Shown: one piece after another, positions 12,402-25,400 of the stretch
Numbering within the stretch: the stretch's first letter is position 1
Layout: each line of letters opens with the position of its first letter
Origin: Cristatella mucedo
Lineage: Eukaryota > Bryozoa > Phylactolaemata > Cristatellidae
DNA: 64,000 nucleotides
NCBI GenBank assembly: GCA_009760855.2
Contig: WPIO01000023.1
Span: 3,538,501 to 3,602,500, forward strand
Direction: 5' to 3'
Notes under the pieces: model-generated
Told to the model about the DNA's origin: nothing
Databases searched by the model: none
Seen by the model: only the letters and a program-made list of their open reading frames with translations
Made by a program: the position numbers and the translations under genes

Positions 12402-12581
12402 GTTCACAAGAAAACGGCGGCTGGTCCGACTGGGAGAACTGGGGCGAGTGCACGCTGCCCTGCAACGGCGGCCGACGCAAGCGCTTCCGTCAGTGCACGA
12501 GCCCCGCACCGGCACACGGCGGCCGCCAGTGCGCCGGCTCGAGCGAGGACCTCGGGCCATGTAACTAGCTGCCGTGCGCAG
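12402..12581 (+). pseudogene. Orphan thrombospondin type-1 repeat exon with an in-frame TAG
   Basis: A 180-nt segment between a ggccag acceptor and a gtgcgt donor encodes one thrombospondin type-1 (TSP1) module in phase 1-1, the symmetrical arrangement usual for extracellular modules. Visible TSP1 features are the WSDWENWGEC tryptophan ladder, CNGGRRKRFRQC, the NPAP-like SPAPAHGGRQC block and a terminal CN-x-LPC. The x codon is TAG at 12566-12568, just before the expected last cysteine. The rest of the frame is open, so the stop looks like a single change (for example CAG to TAG). TSP1 modules act in secreted or cell-surface proteins. No neighbouring exon of such a protein was found, so this is either a decaying exon, an isolated duplicate, or a C-terminal exon ending at this TAG. 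Confidence 0.75.
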
Positions 12582-13472
12582 GTGCGTGCCGCCTCCAGCC
12601 AGCCGTGCCGAGCCCGGTCGAATTCGGCCCGAAAATGGCCTCAGCTCGAACGCATTGCTCAAGCTCCTCGGCGTGCGCCGTGTTGCGCTGATGCTGCTGC
12701 TGCAGCTGCGCTGCAATCGTCGCAGGCGTGCTCCGCGAATTCGGGCTCGCACAGTCTGCCCGATGTCGCGGTCGGCATCATCAGCCTGCCGGGCGTCGCT
12801 CGACTTGCTTAGCTTGAGCGAGCGATATTCACCAGGCGGCTGATATGCATCGGTCATTCCCGACTAAAACTTTGTCGACAATCTTGTTTTTGCGATCGGC
12901 CTGCATTTGCATATTTTGTACTTAATCATCGATTTGCTGAAATTGATATTAAAATCTAAGACGAGTTGCCACTACTGGAGAGAAAAATTCTCGCACCGTC
13001 ACGGTTCACCTCGGATCGTGTCTAGCTAGAACCGTGACTTGTCGGCCAGTGGTGGTCGCACACACCCGCAGCGCCAAGCCCGGCGCCAAGCCCTAGAAGC
13101 AGTGAATTTGCTTAGCGATTCTCTCCGATCGGCGCTACTGGACTCACAAGTCTGTGTAGCAAGTAAAGTAACAATATGTGCTTCGCGAGGCAACGCGACT
13201 TTCGAATAACAGTGAAACCAGTCGCAACCTCCGAAATCTCAGCCCAGATCACCAGACGACTTTCCCGGCTCGCTTTGCATGCTATTCATTGCAGCACCCG
13301 AGCTGTGCTGTTCGGTCAGCATCCTGCCTAGCGTCCGCAGGAAAGACATGTTTGACACAGCTGTCCGAGAGGGCTATCCAAATTTATTTCGCTTTGTCAC
13401 TTTCTCTAATCACATCGGAACGCTGGCGCTGTTCCTGTGTGCATAATGGTTTTGCAGGGGTGTTGGGCTGCC
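12582..13472 (+). promoter_or_regulatory. Upstream region of the glycosidase gene
   Basis: This 0.9-kb region precedes the start codon. No TATA box or known element stands out. A pyrimidine-containing stretch followed by ttttgcag ends at 13456, which could be the acceptor of a 5' UTR intron just before the start codon. The initiation context gctgccATGG at 13473 fits the animal start consensus well. Confidence 0.4.
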
Positions 13473-16400
13473 ATGGCCGAAGAGTCGCGGCTACTTGAAG
13501 ACAAGGACCGGGTGAAGAACTGGAAACGCTGGGGTCCCTACCTCTCCGAGCGTCAGTGGGCCACCGTGAGGGAGGACTATTCAGAATATGGCCAATGGTG
13601 AGTCACTATCCCAAGTCGCAGTCCCTGCTGCCACTGCCTACTTCACTGCTGGCTTTTCTGCCTGCCCGAATCCCGAGCTGCATGGGTTATCGCTTTCCAG
13701 TTGGGACAGCTTCCCGCACGAGTCGGCCAGATCCCGTGCTTATCGATGGGGTGAAGACGGCCTTCTGGGAATAACGGACAGGGAATGCCGCCTGTGCATA
13801 GCGTTGGCCTTGTGGAACGGAAAAGACCCCATGCTAAAGGAGAGGCTGTTTGGCCTGACGGGAAGCCAGGTAACGTGATTGCGTATAATGCCAACCTAAC
13901 ATCTTGAAAGCTCGAGCACCTTCATGAAGGGTAATGCCCGAGTCGAACTCCTGCTGCACCGTCTCTTCTGAAGATTTCGGCATTTGGCTGACACTGTTGA
14001 CCTGCACTTCCCGACCGAATGAAGCACGCGGTCTGTTTTGACAGCAAACCAAACGAGTGTGTGATGTACCTGTCTAGCATGCTGAGCCACAAAGCGAAGC
14101 ATCCGGAGGTCGTGGCAAGACCGTCCGGAGCGGCACCCCGGTCCTCATTGCATCGTTGCTCACTGCATCCTGTCTTCATTGGTTGGCTCTAGTGGGCAGC
14201 ACGTCGAGCGATTCACTCGCATTTGTGCAGAATCGAGTGTTCGGTACTGGTCGTGAATCTTGAGGTGCCAGATGGTGGCTCCTTGTTTTTACTGTCCCAC
14301 AGCTTCTTTTGAAGCCGGATGTCTAAGTTTCGTCGACTCGTCCAGACGCCTATTCCCTTGGCTAGGTGCTTCCTGTTTGTTCCGAATAGCAAGACTCGCA
14401 GTTACACGCCTGGGTGGATGGCTGCAAATTCGGCACCATCAGCATTCGGAGAGAGTTCGGAGAGCATTTCTCTTTTGGCTTCCCACCAACTCCGCCGTTC
14501 GGTGCGAACCGTTGCCATTTTGTAGGGGAATCACGGCGAGGACTGCAAGGAGTGCTACTACTACCTCGACTCGACGCCGACTCACTCGTACATGAAAGCA
14601 CTTTATAAGTACCCGCAAGCGCCATATCCGTACAGCCAGCTCGTATCTGAAAATGCGTCGAGGGGTAAAGATCTTCCTGAGTATGAGCTGCAGGATACTG
14701 GTGCGTGCAGTTGCATCCTGGCTGCGTTCGGTTGACGGAACCAATGCTGCCTCTAATGCCTCCACCCCTGCCGCTGCCCCCTTTATGCCTGCTGCCATCC
14801 ACACTGCCTCTCCTACTATCGCTTCTGGTGCTGCTGCCGATACGAATGATGATGCTGATAGCTGTCTCATTGTATGCCTGCCGCTGCAGGTGTCTTCGAC
14901 GATGACCGATACTGGGATGTGTTGGCCGAGTATGCTAAAGCTGACGACAACGATGTGCTGTGCCGTTACACCGTGACAAATCGTGGGCCTGACACCGCAG
15001 ATCTGCACGTTCTTCCCACCGTGTGGTTTCGCAACACGTGGATCTGGGGCTGCAAGCACGAGGTGAGCGCAGCAGTGCAGCAACGCAGCTGCTTTGTCCT
15101 GTAAGTGATACCCGTGGTCTGCTGCTAGACCGTCCCTGGGGAAGTGACCTAACTAATGCATTAGGCTGTTTTCAGCTCCTAAGGTATGTCAGCAGACAGG
15201 CTAGGGGTTGTACAGTGTGTGTGTGCGTCTGCATGCGCTCACACGCATGTACTATGCATATGCCATGACTAGCAAGGGCGAGAGCTGTAAGCTCCACCAG
15301 AACAGAGAAGAGCTGCCTCCGTAACGATTCACAGCAACCTCCGTGCCTCCAGCTGCTGCTGCTGCATAAAATGCCAGGTGTAGATAGGGTAAAACCACAG
15401 GTGGCTTGGTTGTCGTGTGAATATAACTGGCAAGTGATCAGTATGTATTTTTTTAACGTGCTGTGTTTGTGCACAGATCAAGACGGCTCAGGCAGACGCC
15501 GTTTATTACGGAGATGCGGAACCAGGCCGCACGGCCAGCACGAGGGCTTGCAAGCAACCGCTGCAAGTGGGTCCGCTGTCTCGACCGGAAGAGCTCGGTG
15601 GATGGATAAGCCAGGCGGACCCAACGCAATGCATAATCACAAACCTCTCTTGTCATTTCAGTGTTGACTTTTGAGTATCCACAGCCCAAACACACAAATC
15701 GGAAGCAGGCTTGTGCAATGTCGAATGCAGAAGCCCTTACTTAGTTTGTGGTCACATGTCGTACACTGTAGATGGATATTGATCCTTGCCATTGACCGGC
15801 TAAGGCTAACGTGAGGAAAGTTCCTGCACAGGACTGCAAACGCTTGTGAAGTCGTGTGAGTGCTTGTGAATAAACACTCGTGCAGTGTAGGGCATTCATT
15901 TCATTCGGCTACCTTTCCTTCCTTCATACCCACACCATACGGCCGAATTAACTCAGAACTGTGAAAAAACGTAAACGGAGCAAATTTGTGACACCAGAAA
16001 GCAAACTGACAAAAGTTATTATAATAATAATAATACAGTTGATATACAGCACCCTCACAAAACACTCACTGGGGTTTCGTTTTACTTTCTTTTGGACTAA
16101 GGAAGACAGTTTGTTGGTTTTGAGAGATAGAGCCCGGGCATTCACCATCACAAGTAAGTAGCTCGGTCGGAACTTAAATCTCACCAGCTGACAACTTTCC
16201 TATGTCGAGGCTCGGGCCTCGATTTGATTGTGGCCGAGAAATTGCATACTGTATTGGACAGTCATAGCTGCCCTTACTGTTTTAATATGGATTGCCAATT
16301 GGATGTACCAGTCAGCCTTCTAGATTATATTGCCTCGGGCTGTGGACTGTCACGGGCTCCATTCCAATTACGTCATGACGCCCTGTGATTCTAGCAAAAC

Positions 16401-19400
16401 TATTTTCGCATCGGGGTGTTGGAGCACTTCAGATTCGGCTGACGTATAAGTAACACATTTCTGGGAATCGCCTTCAATTGCAAGGAACTGGGCTTGTGCG
16501 CCTTGAAAGTGTGCAGACAGCCAGCGATGTGATGTGTGGTTCCTTTAGAAATGCTTTACCTCTGTGGGGCGACTAGGAAGTTTGTTGTTGCAGTCAGCTA
16601 TCCGTTCATTTGAGCATGCATTCTAGACAGAGTGGCGCCAGTGGTGGCTGGAACAACCCCGCTCTCGGCGTGCTGTGACGGTCACTGTGCCTGCTATCAC
16701 TTCCAATCGACCTTTTATTGCAGGGATGCACCATGAAGCCAAACATAGAAACTTCTTCTTCCATTCCGAGTCAGGTGGTCTGCACTCACGAGTCATTATG
16801 TGAGTGCTTTGTGGCTTGCAAGCTGTGCACTAGCTACAAACACCGTGATTATACAGGAGCTGCTCGGGTAAAATTGATTGGGGCCACACGTGCGTTTGCA
16901 GGTGACTTAGTCTTTGCGTTCGACAAACGTCAGGATGGGACCACACCTCCATTGATATACACAGAAAATGAAACAAACATGCAGGGGCTCTTTGGTGTAG
17001 AAAACAGCTCTCCGTGCGTCAAAGATGCATTCCATAGATACGTCGTCAATGGTAAGTATAAAGTGGATAGCAATAAGCAGGTGGTACTTCTAAATTGGCT
17101 TTAAGGTGAACTGCAGCTGACGAACGTCTGCTATTAATATCCACTTGCGTTGAACACACAAATCGGTGTCTATGTCGTGCTCATTCGAACGAATTTGCAT
17201 CTCTTTAGTAGGAGTGGCATGTGCTCCTCTGTGTTGTAGCATAGCATCTGCCTAATATAGCAAGAAAATTTAATAAGTTTTCTCAAATCTGCCTTAATTT
17301 TCATATGTTGAGGCTCGGGCCTCGAATATCGGCTAGATAAATACTTTCGTGCAGAGTACAGAAGTTGGTTGCCCTTGGGTCTTAGCCTTGGGTAAGTAAG
17401 GTGGAGCTTCCACCACTCTTTATCACTTGGGTCACGTGTTCGAATCCTGCAGCAGAAAGCTTTTTATTCCCCACTGCAAGCGGGATTGATAGCTGCCAAG
17501 GTTCATCTGTCACTATGCAATTCAGACTGTAGAGTCAGCTGACCTTCACTTTTGACGGTCTGCAAAGCATAAACGTATGGACGAGCAAGCCAACTGACTT
17601 GACTATGCTTAATTAGGCAAGCAGTAAGTAGTAAGGGCAACTGCTAGGCGAGATGTCTTGGGTGTTTAATCGGCTGGCTTAAAACCTTTGCAACATTTAC
17701 GGATAACATCGACAGTGAAGGGTGCACTCAACAGCTGTTGGGTCACTAAGCAAAGCACTGTCGTTGGCTGAACTTTCGACCATCACTGCTCGATCGGCAT
17801 ATCAGGACTCGAGCTGGAGCTCGCGGTGTCAGTCACGTGACCTGAGGTGGGCACACTGCCACAGCTGTGGAACAAACTTGCACGATACATGGCTGAAGCA
17901 GGAGCGTGTTTGCACGTGTATGTGAGCATACGTTCGTGCATGTGTGCGCTCGTTCATGCGTGCATGTGCGTGCATGCATGTGCGTATGTACTTGTGTTCA
18001 TGTCTGCACGTGGGTACTCGTTGGCGCCTGTTGTCTGTTCCCACCGGTCGGCAGTCACGACATGACCTTCCCTTCACTGGCCGTGCAGTAAGTTCTACGC
18101 TACTCGAGCACGGGCCAGGCCTTCGGCCTTCTATAAAACAGTTTGGTATGAAGAAGCAAGAGTAATGACTGTAGTTCTGCAGCGCCGAGAAGACGACGTG
18201 TGAGCATCGTGTGAGAGAAGCAGCAGTGATATTCTTGAGGGGGTACTAAAGAGACAAGGCACTGTGCTAGCCACGTGGAGGGGTGTCCAGTCATGAGACC
18301 TGTAGCCACCTGCTGCTTAAGAAAATCAGGACCGAGCGACCTGTTCAAGATCTAGACAGAAGCTTTAGCTCTGCAGGTCCTAGACTGTGGAACTCGCTTC
18401 CACAATTCTTACCCAACGACAACTACTCTCCTGCTGCCGACTATGGCTCATTCTTTTCAGCGTTCCTGAGCTGCTACTTCCATGCTACTCACTACCTCAA
18501 CTGCTCTCCTGACTCTGCTGTGCTTCCCACTTTCTCTTTGTTGCGTGAGATGAAGTCTGTTGGCTACCGAATGCATACCGAAAGTGCTTAGGCTGTCAGT
18601 ACACTATATAAAACTGTCCTGCGTAACAACCCCATTGTCTTTATGGCTTTTTGGAGTACAGACGGAGATACATTACATTACATTACCTGCAAAGCAGACA
18701 GAACTGTCACCGACCTGTCACCGACAGTCTCAAGACGCATGTGTGGAATATGAGCTGGGGTGGGTCTGAGTAGATCTGATGTGGCTGGCAGGTCGTTGGG
18801 ACAACATGAGCTGTGTTAAATAGTCGGGGTGGGGCAGGACCCAAATAGGATTGATTTGTTAATCTTGAACGACAAAGAAGCGATGTCTCGAAGCTTGTTT
18901 GCTTGCTTTGCTTCTGCTACATGTTCCGTTTTGAATGCTGCAATCCTCGGCTTCGTCGTTCGTCAGGGGAAAAGGATGCCATTGCATCAAAGGCGGCCGG
19001 CACCAAAGTTGCAGCTGTATACACGGTCACTGTTGCCGGCGGACAGAGCGCTGTCATAAAGTGCCGTCTCTTTCCTCGGGACAGCTCGGGGTCCACGGGT
19101 GATCCCTTCGGACGTGAGTTCGACGGCATTTTCCGGCAGCGGCTTTCAGAGTCCGATGAATTCTACAGTAAGGTATGCCATGCTCGGCGCACTTAGTATG
19201 GTAGGACACTTAGTATGGTTGTGTGACACTTTTGATATTGTTATTACTGCTTGAGTTCCCCGAGCATTAATTATTATGTAAACGCATGCCGCTTGCCACC
19301 TTACGTGTAATACTGAAAGGCCTCTGTGTTAATGCAAGGCTTTGCAGTAGTTAAACAGTCAGCCCCATGGGCATTCCAATGGTGCAAGCCTTCATTTGCA

Positions 19401-22400
19401 TCGGAAACTTTATTATTGCAACTTGCTCCTCTTGACTACTACAGCATTTGGATGTGTGGGTTTCTTTTGAACATTGCATTGCGATCATTGAGCTTGAAAC
19501 GTGACCGAGGAGCCTAAGTTCTGCATTGTCATGGTCAAATAGCAGGCATCAGGTTTCTAGATTATCCCATGTCACGGAATGCTTGCTACATATGCAGATA
19601 GTCCCCTCTCCACAATCAGCCCTATTGTATATCGGTGCAAGTTTTATGGACATCTCGTCATAGCTAATGCCTGCAAAACCTTGGTTTCCAGGAAACTTTC
19701 TCTTTTAGCTATCTTTTATGCAACTCTTTTGCTGCTCCCAGCTGTACGGTTTTGATGATTTTGGAATGTCCCCATGTTAGCCAAGCTCGAATGATGCATG
19801 TATTTAAAGTCATGCTGACATCTGAGTGCTATTGCCGGCAGAGTCGTGTCAACACTGACATGGAGACCGAGTCCCATGAATAACTGCTTACTACTTACGA
19901 TCCACTTGCTAGGCTAAAACTAGGCAGCACTAAAGCCGTGTTAGCAGTTGTTTATTACATGGCAGTGTATACTGTACTAAGTGCGCTTTTAAAAGTACAT
20001 ACAATTCTGATTACGTTTACTCGAGATTACTGACATAAAAACTATGTGTGACCAACATATTTCGATATCCCTTATGAAGCTAATTATCGGTGGCATGAAG
20101 CTCAAATGGCTGTCTAGATTGTATTTACCAGTTTTCATGGCATTCCCACTTGTACTCCCCTGAGAAATTTGACGGAAGTTCTTTGTATCCGTACAATTGT
20201 GTGGGTGTAGCATTACTAGTCGGAAAACTGGCCAGTAGACAGGCAGAACTGTGCCGTTGATTCCTTTACACCATCGACATCCATTTGCAGTTTCTGGAGA
20301 AGGCATAAATGGAATTCTGCGAAATTTGGAAACTTATGATAAACAGTGTGCTGGGCATTACCATGTGTCGCGAAATTTTCCGGCAAATATCTTTATTGTG
20401 AATCGCAGTTAATTGTGGGACACGGTGATAAACGTTAGTAAGACTTGGGCTTGTTTGGTATTTCGTGCCTGTCAAACAGCGATTTGGTGCATTAAGCTGA
20501 ATGACACCTGTTTTTAGTAGCGCCTTTTAAGCCTGGGCGCAAGGACTTACACTGAAATGATGGGCTGTCTGAAGGATCCTTGGTTAAAACAAGCCAAGTT
20601 AATTAGTTGACCTATATTATGATCTTTATAACAATTTATAGAATGCCCGAAGAGAATCAAGTTTTTTATAAGACTTTGCATATGCTACCATTTTAGCATG
20701 CACACGTGAACAAAGAATAACTTGCTTAGCATTGCAGGAAACGTAGAGAGATTAGAATAATAGCAATAGTAAAGCATTGACTTAGCACCCAAGATTGTAG
20801 AAACGTGTATAATAATAATAAATTGTGTTAAGTACCCCAAGATAACTAAACCTCTTTGGAGGCACTTTGCTTCCAAGATGTACCTTGCAATTTCTTAGGT
20901 GCTCTGCGACCTGCAAGGAGATAATGCTAACATAGCACGGCAAGCATATGCAGGCCTTCTCTGGACCAAGCAGTTCTACAATTACGTGGTGGCCGATTGG
21001 TTGGCTGGTGATGCAAACCAACCTACACCGCCTGCTAGCAGACTCGGTGGCCGCAACAAAGACTGGAAGCACTTGTTCAACAGCGACATTATATCCGTAC
21101 CTGACAAGTGGGAATATCCGTGGGTAAGACCAACTGCAGTGCCACCTTCACCTTTATGGTGAAGATGTTGCTTGCTGTCCCGCAGTTCAAGGCAACATAC
21201 ACTCGGCAGCCATGATGATTTTGCAGTATGCCTCGTGGGACCTGGCCTTTCATTTGATACCTATTGCGGATGTGGACATAGAATTCGCAAAGAATCAGCT
21301 CGTACTCTTCCTGAGGGAATGGTATATGCACCCGAGTGGGCAGGTGAGTCATGTTCCTGAGGTCCTGCAGACTCCAGAAAATAACCTTACGACAACTTTC
21401 GGATGAATGTCCATCCTTGTTCGTCGTCTATCACTAAAAATTTTACTCCAATGGTTAAATCGTTTTTCTCAATTTACTAGAGCGGTATTTTTGTTCAGTA
21501 TTTGCATGTCGTAATTGAACTTTTTGAATGAGGTGTGATTACCTACCGATAGGTAAGTGTGCACACCGTGCAGTAGATTGGAGGTGTGATGTATCATGAT
21601 AACGTCCAAAGACTAAGCACGAATAAGCACACACGTGGCAGTTCACACGGACCCAGCAAATACTGTGAGAAACAGGTGTGATTGTAGCTTCTTTTTAAAT
21701 TCCGTCAAGTCAGGGTATGCCGAGACGTCAGTTAGGAGTCAATTCCAGGACTTGAGAGGATATGTATTATGTCTCTCCGTCTGCAACTCCACAAAGCCGT
21801 AAAAACTTAAGTGTTACAAAGGGGCACGGTCTCCAAATGATTGGAATTCGGTTAGTCACACCTAAGCGAGTTGATTCAGAAGAGAGAGTGGTACGATGCC
21901 TGATAGGATGCCCATAGCCTGATTAGGAAGTATATCTGGTAAATAGGCTAGAGCGAGTGAAGGAAAGGGTCTAAAATTGAGTAAAAAAACTTGGAAGTCG
22001 ATATGATGCTTGATGGCTAGCCAGTTCCCGATTGCTGAGAATTGGTGTAAATATGGCAATTGCACGATTCACGACAGGTAAGACCGGCTTCAAAGTGTCA
22101 CCAATTATATGCAACTGATTGCGCAGGCAGGAAGACCTGCTAGTTGTGAGTTAAATAGGTCTAGTTGCGATGTCACAAATACATAGACCAGCTTGGCTGT
22201 TGCATCATTACCCAAGAAAGCCCGAATTTTCACAATATACCAAAGCTGGAAGTTGGTAGAATTGGCTACTTAGCTTATGTGGATATCGAGTTCTTTTTAA
22301 GACCGGATTGCATACCGAAGCTGTAGATGATATGCTGACCAAGCCAATTAGGCTTTTCAATTTCTATATGATACTGGGTTTGCCCATAACTAGAAAGATA

Positions 22401-25400
22401 TTGGTATCGTCATTCAGTTTGAGAAAGTGTGTTTTCCAAGTGCAAGCATCAGCATTACATGCATTAAGGGAATTGAAAGAAATATGTGCTGAAAGGCAAA
22501 GATTAACACATAGATCCAGTTATGCAGATAACCCAGCTGGATCTATGCGTTAACCTTTGCCTTTCAGCACATAATACTCCTTCTCTCAATTCCCTTAATG
22601 CATGTAATGCTGATGCTTGCACCAGGACAACGCACTTTCTCAAACTGACTGCTCGGTCGACTGCCTCTCGTTGACACCAATGCTCTGGAATCTCCCACTG
22701 CATTAAGACCTAAAGCGTTGCAGTGCCAGCGAATCCCAGGTGAGATGAGAGGCACTCGAGAAGGACTTGATCACTGGCATCTAACGCTGTCGAAAGATCG
22801 ACCAAAACCAAGCAGAGAGACTACATACCTAGGTCTGGATCCCTGAGGTCATTCATTAGTAGTACATATCTATGTAGAATAATAATGACCTTTCAATGAC
22901 CTTTCATGCTAGAGTTTTCTTGATCATGTGTAAACAGACCTGACAAAGGGACGGTATATACACCGCAGGATGCAGTACACGGAGGTAAGGGAGTACGAGG
23001 ACTAGGGGGCTAGGCCAGTCTGCTCCCTAGTCCTCCCTTGGACAGACCTGCTGAATAGGTACCACACATTAAGCGACCAAGCTGCTTTGCACACCCATTT
23101 ACGTTTCTATAATTCTGTCTCTGGAAAACTCGTGAGGTCTGGCCCCTTTTTTCGCTTTGCGTGTGCTCATCGTATGGTGGTGCAACGATAACTCTCTCGC
23201 AAGCTGTAAAAGCACGTTTCGAGAAATATTGTACACAGAGTTGGCTGTCAAGTGAATGTTGGTGTATGTTGGTGTGCGAGCAAAAACTATAGCATAGAAG
23301 CAGAAGGCGGTTAAGTAGGGTTAGGTTTACCTTGATCATTCAATAAGAGGTCGTTACCCACTACAACTTGGCTTAAAGTTAGTGCAGACTGGTAGCATGA
23401 AAATTAGGTCTACGATTTCAATATGCATTGCAAAGGTAATCTGCTGCAATTCTCGATTGCACGAAAATGCAGCAGTCTATGCTAATGTCTGCTTGCTGCT
23501 GTTGATTTGACAATGATTTTTGATAGCCTTACTCATAGGTCAAGTACACAGTGAGTTGATCTTGTGGCCAGCAGTCGTTTTATATAATTTTACATAGATT
23601 GCCCGAGTGTAGTTTTTTAGGTAGGAAAGCTTCTCAGCAAATGCGACTGTCGAATATCTCTTTCATTGGCATTGTCCTGAAGCAGCACAGAGCTGGTATA
23701 CATACGCTCACACCGAGAACGCTCGCACGCACAAAATGTATTCGTGCATGGGTAGTTTTATTTAATTTGACCTTAGAAATTGCACCTTTCTTGTTAAGTT
23801 ACTCTCGCTTTTTCCTGCAGCCAGTACAGGCCCCTTCATACCAAGCAGAATATTTGAAGCACCTAACTCTTTATATTTATATACTTTGATTAGCGGCTTC
23901 AAATTCCTTGATATATATTTACGAATTGAAGCCTATGCATTATTCATTACTGCTGAGTGAGTTGCATGCATGCAACTGCATTGCTGGAACATGTTTGCTC
24001 CTGACCGCCGAATGTTTTTTTCTTTCTAGATACCGGCTTATGAATTTGAGTTTAACGACGTAAACCCCCCAGTACACGCTTGGGCTGTATTTAAGGTGTA
24101 CAAGAAAACTGGACCACGCGGTAATCGTGACGACTCATTTCTTGCTCGCTGCTTCCAGAAACTTATCATGAACTTCACGTGGTGGGTGAACCGGAAGGAC
24201 CCACGGGGCCTCAACATCTTTTCCGGTGGCTTTCTCGGTTTGGATAACATCGGTGTCTTCGACAGATCCAAGCCCCTTCCGACGGGCGGCGGCCTCGAGC
24301 AGGTGCGTCTCGTGATAAGAGATTAGCCATTGCCTCGTACAGATGTGTTAGTGCCTTAACCAGCAAATATCACGTTTCGTTTGATCACCTTATGCACTGC
24401 ATCGTGCATAACGTGTTGGAATCTATTTGCTGCAGCTGTTAGATACAGAAACTAGCCTATGAGGATTTCTTACGTTAACCATACAAATTATTGTATTCGC
24501 CCTGAGTTTCTATGATATGCAAAAGATTATTACTCTATTTATGCAACCTTTGTACAAGCACCGTTCTGTGTAGTACAACTATATGAAACTACACTGTATG
24601 TAATATAATGTAATGTAATGCATCTCCGTCAGTAACTCCACAGAGACCAAATGGGTGTTAACAGAGAATTTTTCTATAGCCCCTTCAAAGCCTATTCGGC
24701 TTTCAGTACGTATAATATAGCAGATGCTTCATGCATTGACATCTTGGCGACAAGCACCAATTTATTCTTGATGAGATGGAAGACCGATAAAAATGGCTTA
24801 ATGTTGTATTCTTTCTTAGCTTTACATGTAGAGATGTTTTTTCCTTAGTACCTGAAGATAACACTTTATCAGCTTTTGGTATCACTGCTGATGATCTCTC
24901 TTTCGTGTATAACTCAAACAATACCTTAGATGAGCGACAGTGATTTAATTCCGGTCACATTTAAGGCTGGCTTGTTGTTCTAATGGTACGCATCCATGCT
25001 TCAGAAAGCTTTTTTTAATTCCCGAACTTAATTAAGTTTTAGCTCTTGTAATGTAATGTATCTCCGTCTGTAACTCCACAAAGTCATAAAGACCATGTGG
25101 GGGTTATGCAGGAGAGTTTTATATAGAGCACTCACAGCCTAAGCGGCTTTCGGTACGCATTCGGTAGCCAACAGAGCAGCGTCTGCGATGTAGCCTGGTT
25201 AGACTGGTGGCCTCGCGATATCTGCTGGGCTTCATGATTGACTTGCACAAGTGGGTTAGACTCTCTCGCTTTTGATTTTATTTTAATGTCCTCGGTGCAT
25301 ATAAAGGGCATAACCAATCTACATAGATGTTGTCCCTTTGCAGCAAATGTAAAGCGCCTAGAGAGAGATTGAGTTCTCTGAGGGCGCTTTATCAAGTGCA

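Noticed and set aside
12354-12857. Reverse-strand 167-codon and forward 148-codon frames around the TSP1 exon
   Set aside because: They are shadows of a GC-rich stretch; only the frame encoding the TSP1 cysteine and tryptophan pattern has biological meaning.
13446-13472. Alternative upstream start of the glycosidase
   Set aside because: In frame but in a poor context and before a likely ttttgcag acceptor. The ATG at 13473 has an optimal context.
14439-15083. 214-codon reverse-strand frame
   Set aside because: It is antisense to glycosidase exons 3-4 and translates to nothing recognisable.
15474-15668. Possible extra exon between glycosidase exons 4 and 5
   Set aside because: It has an acceptor-like gcacag and an open frame but ends in a stop, has no family similarity, and exons 4 and 5 join in phase without it.
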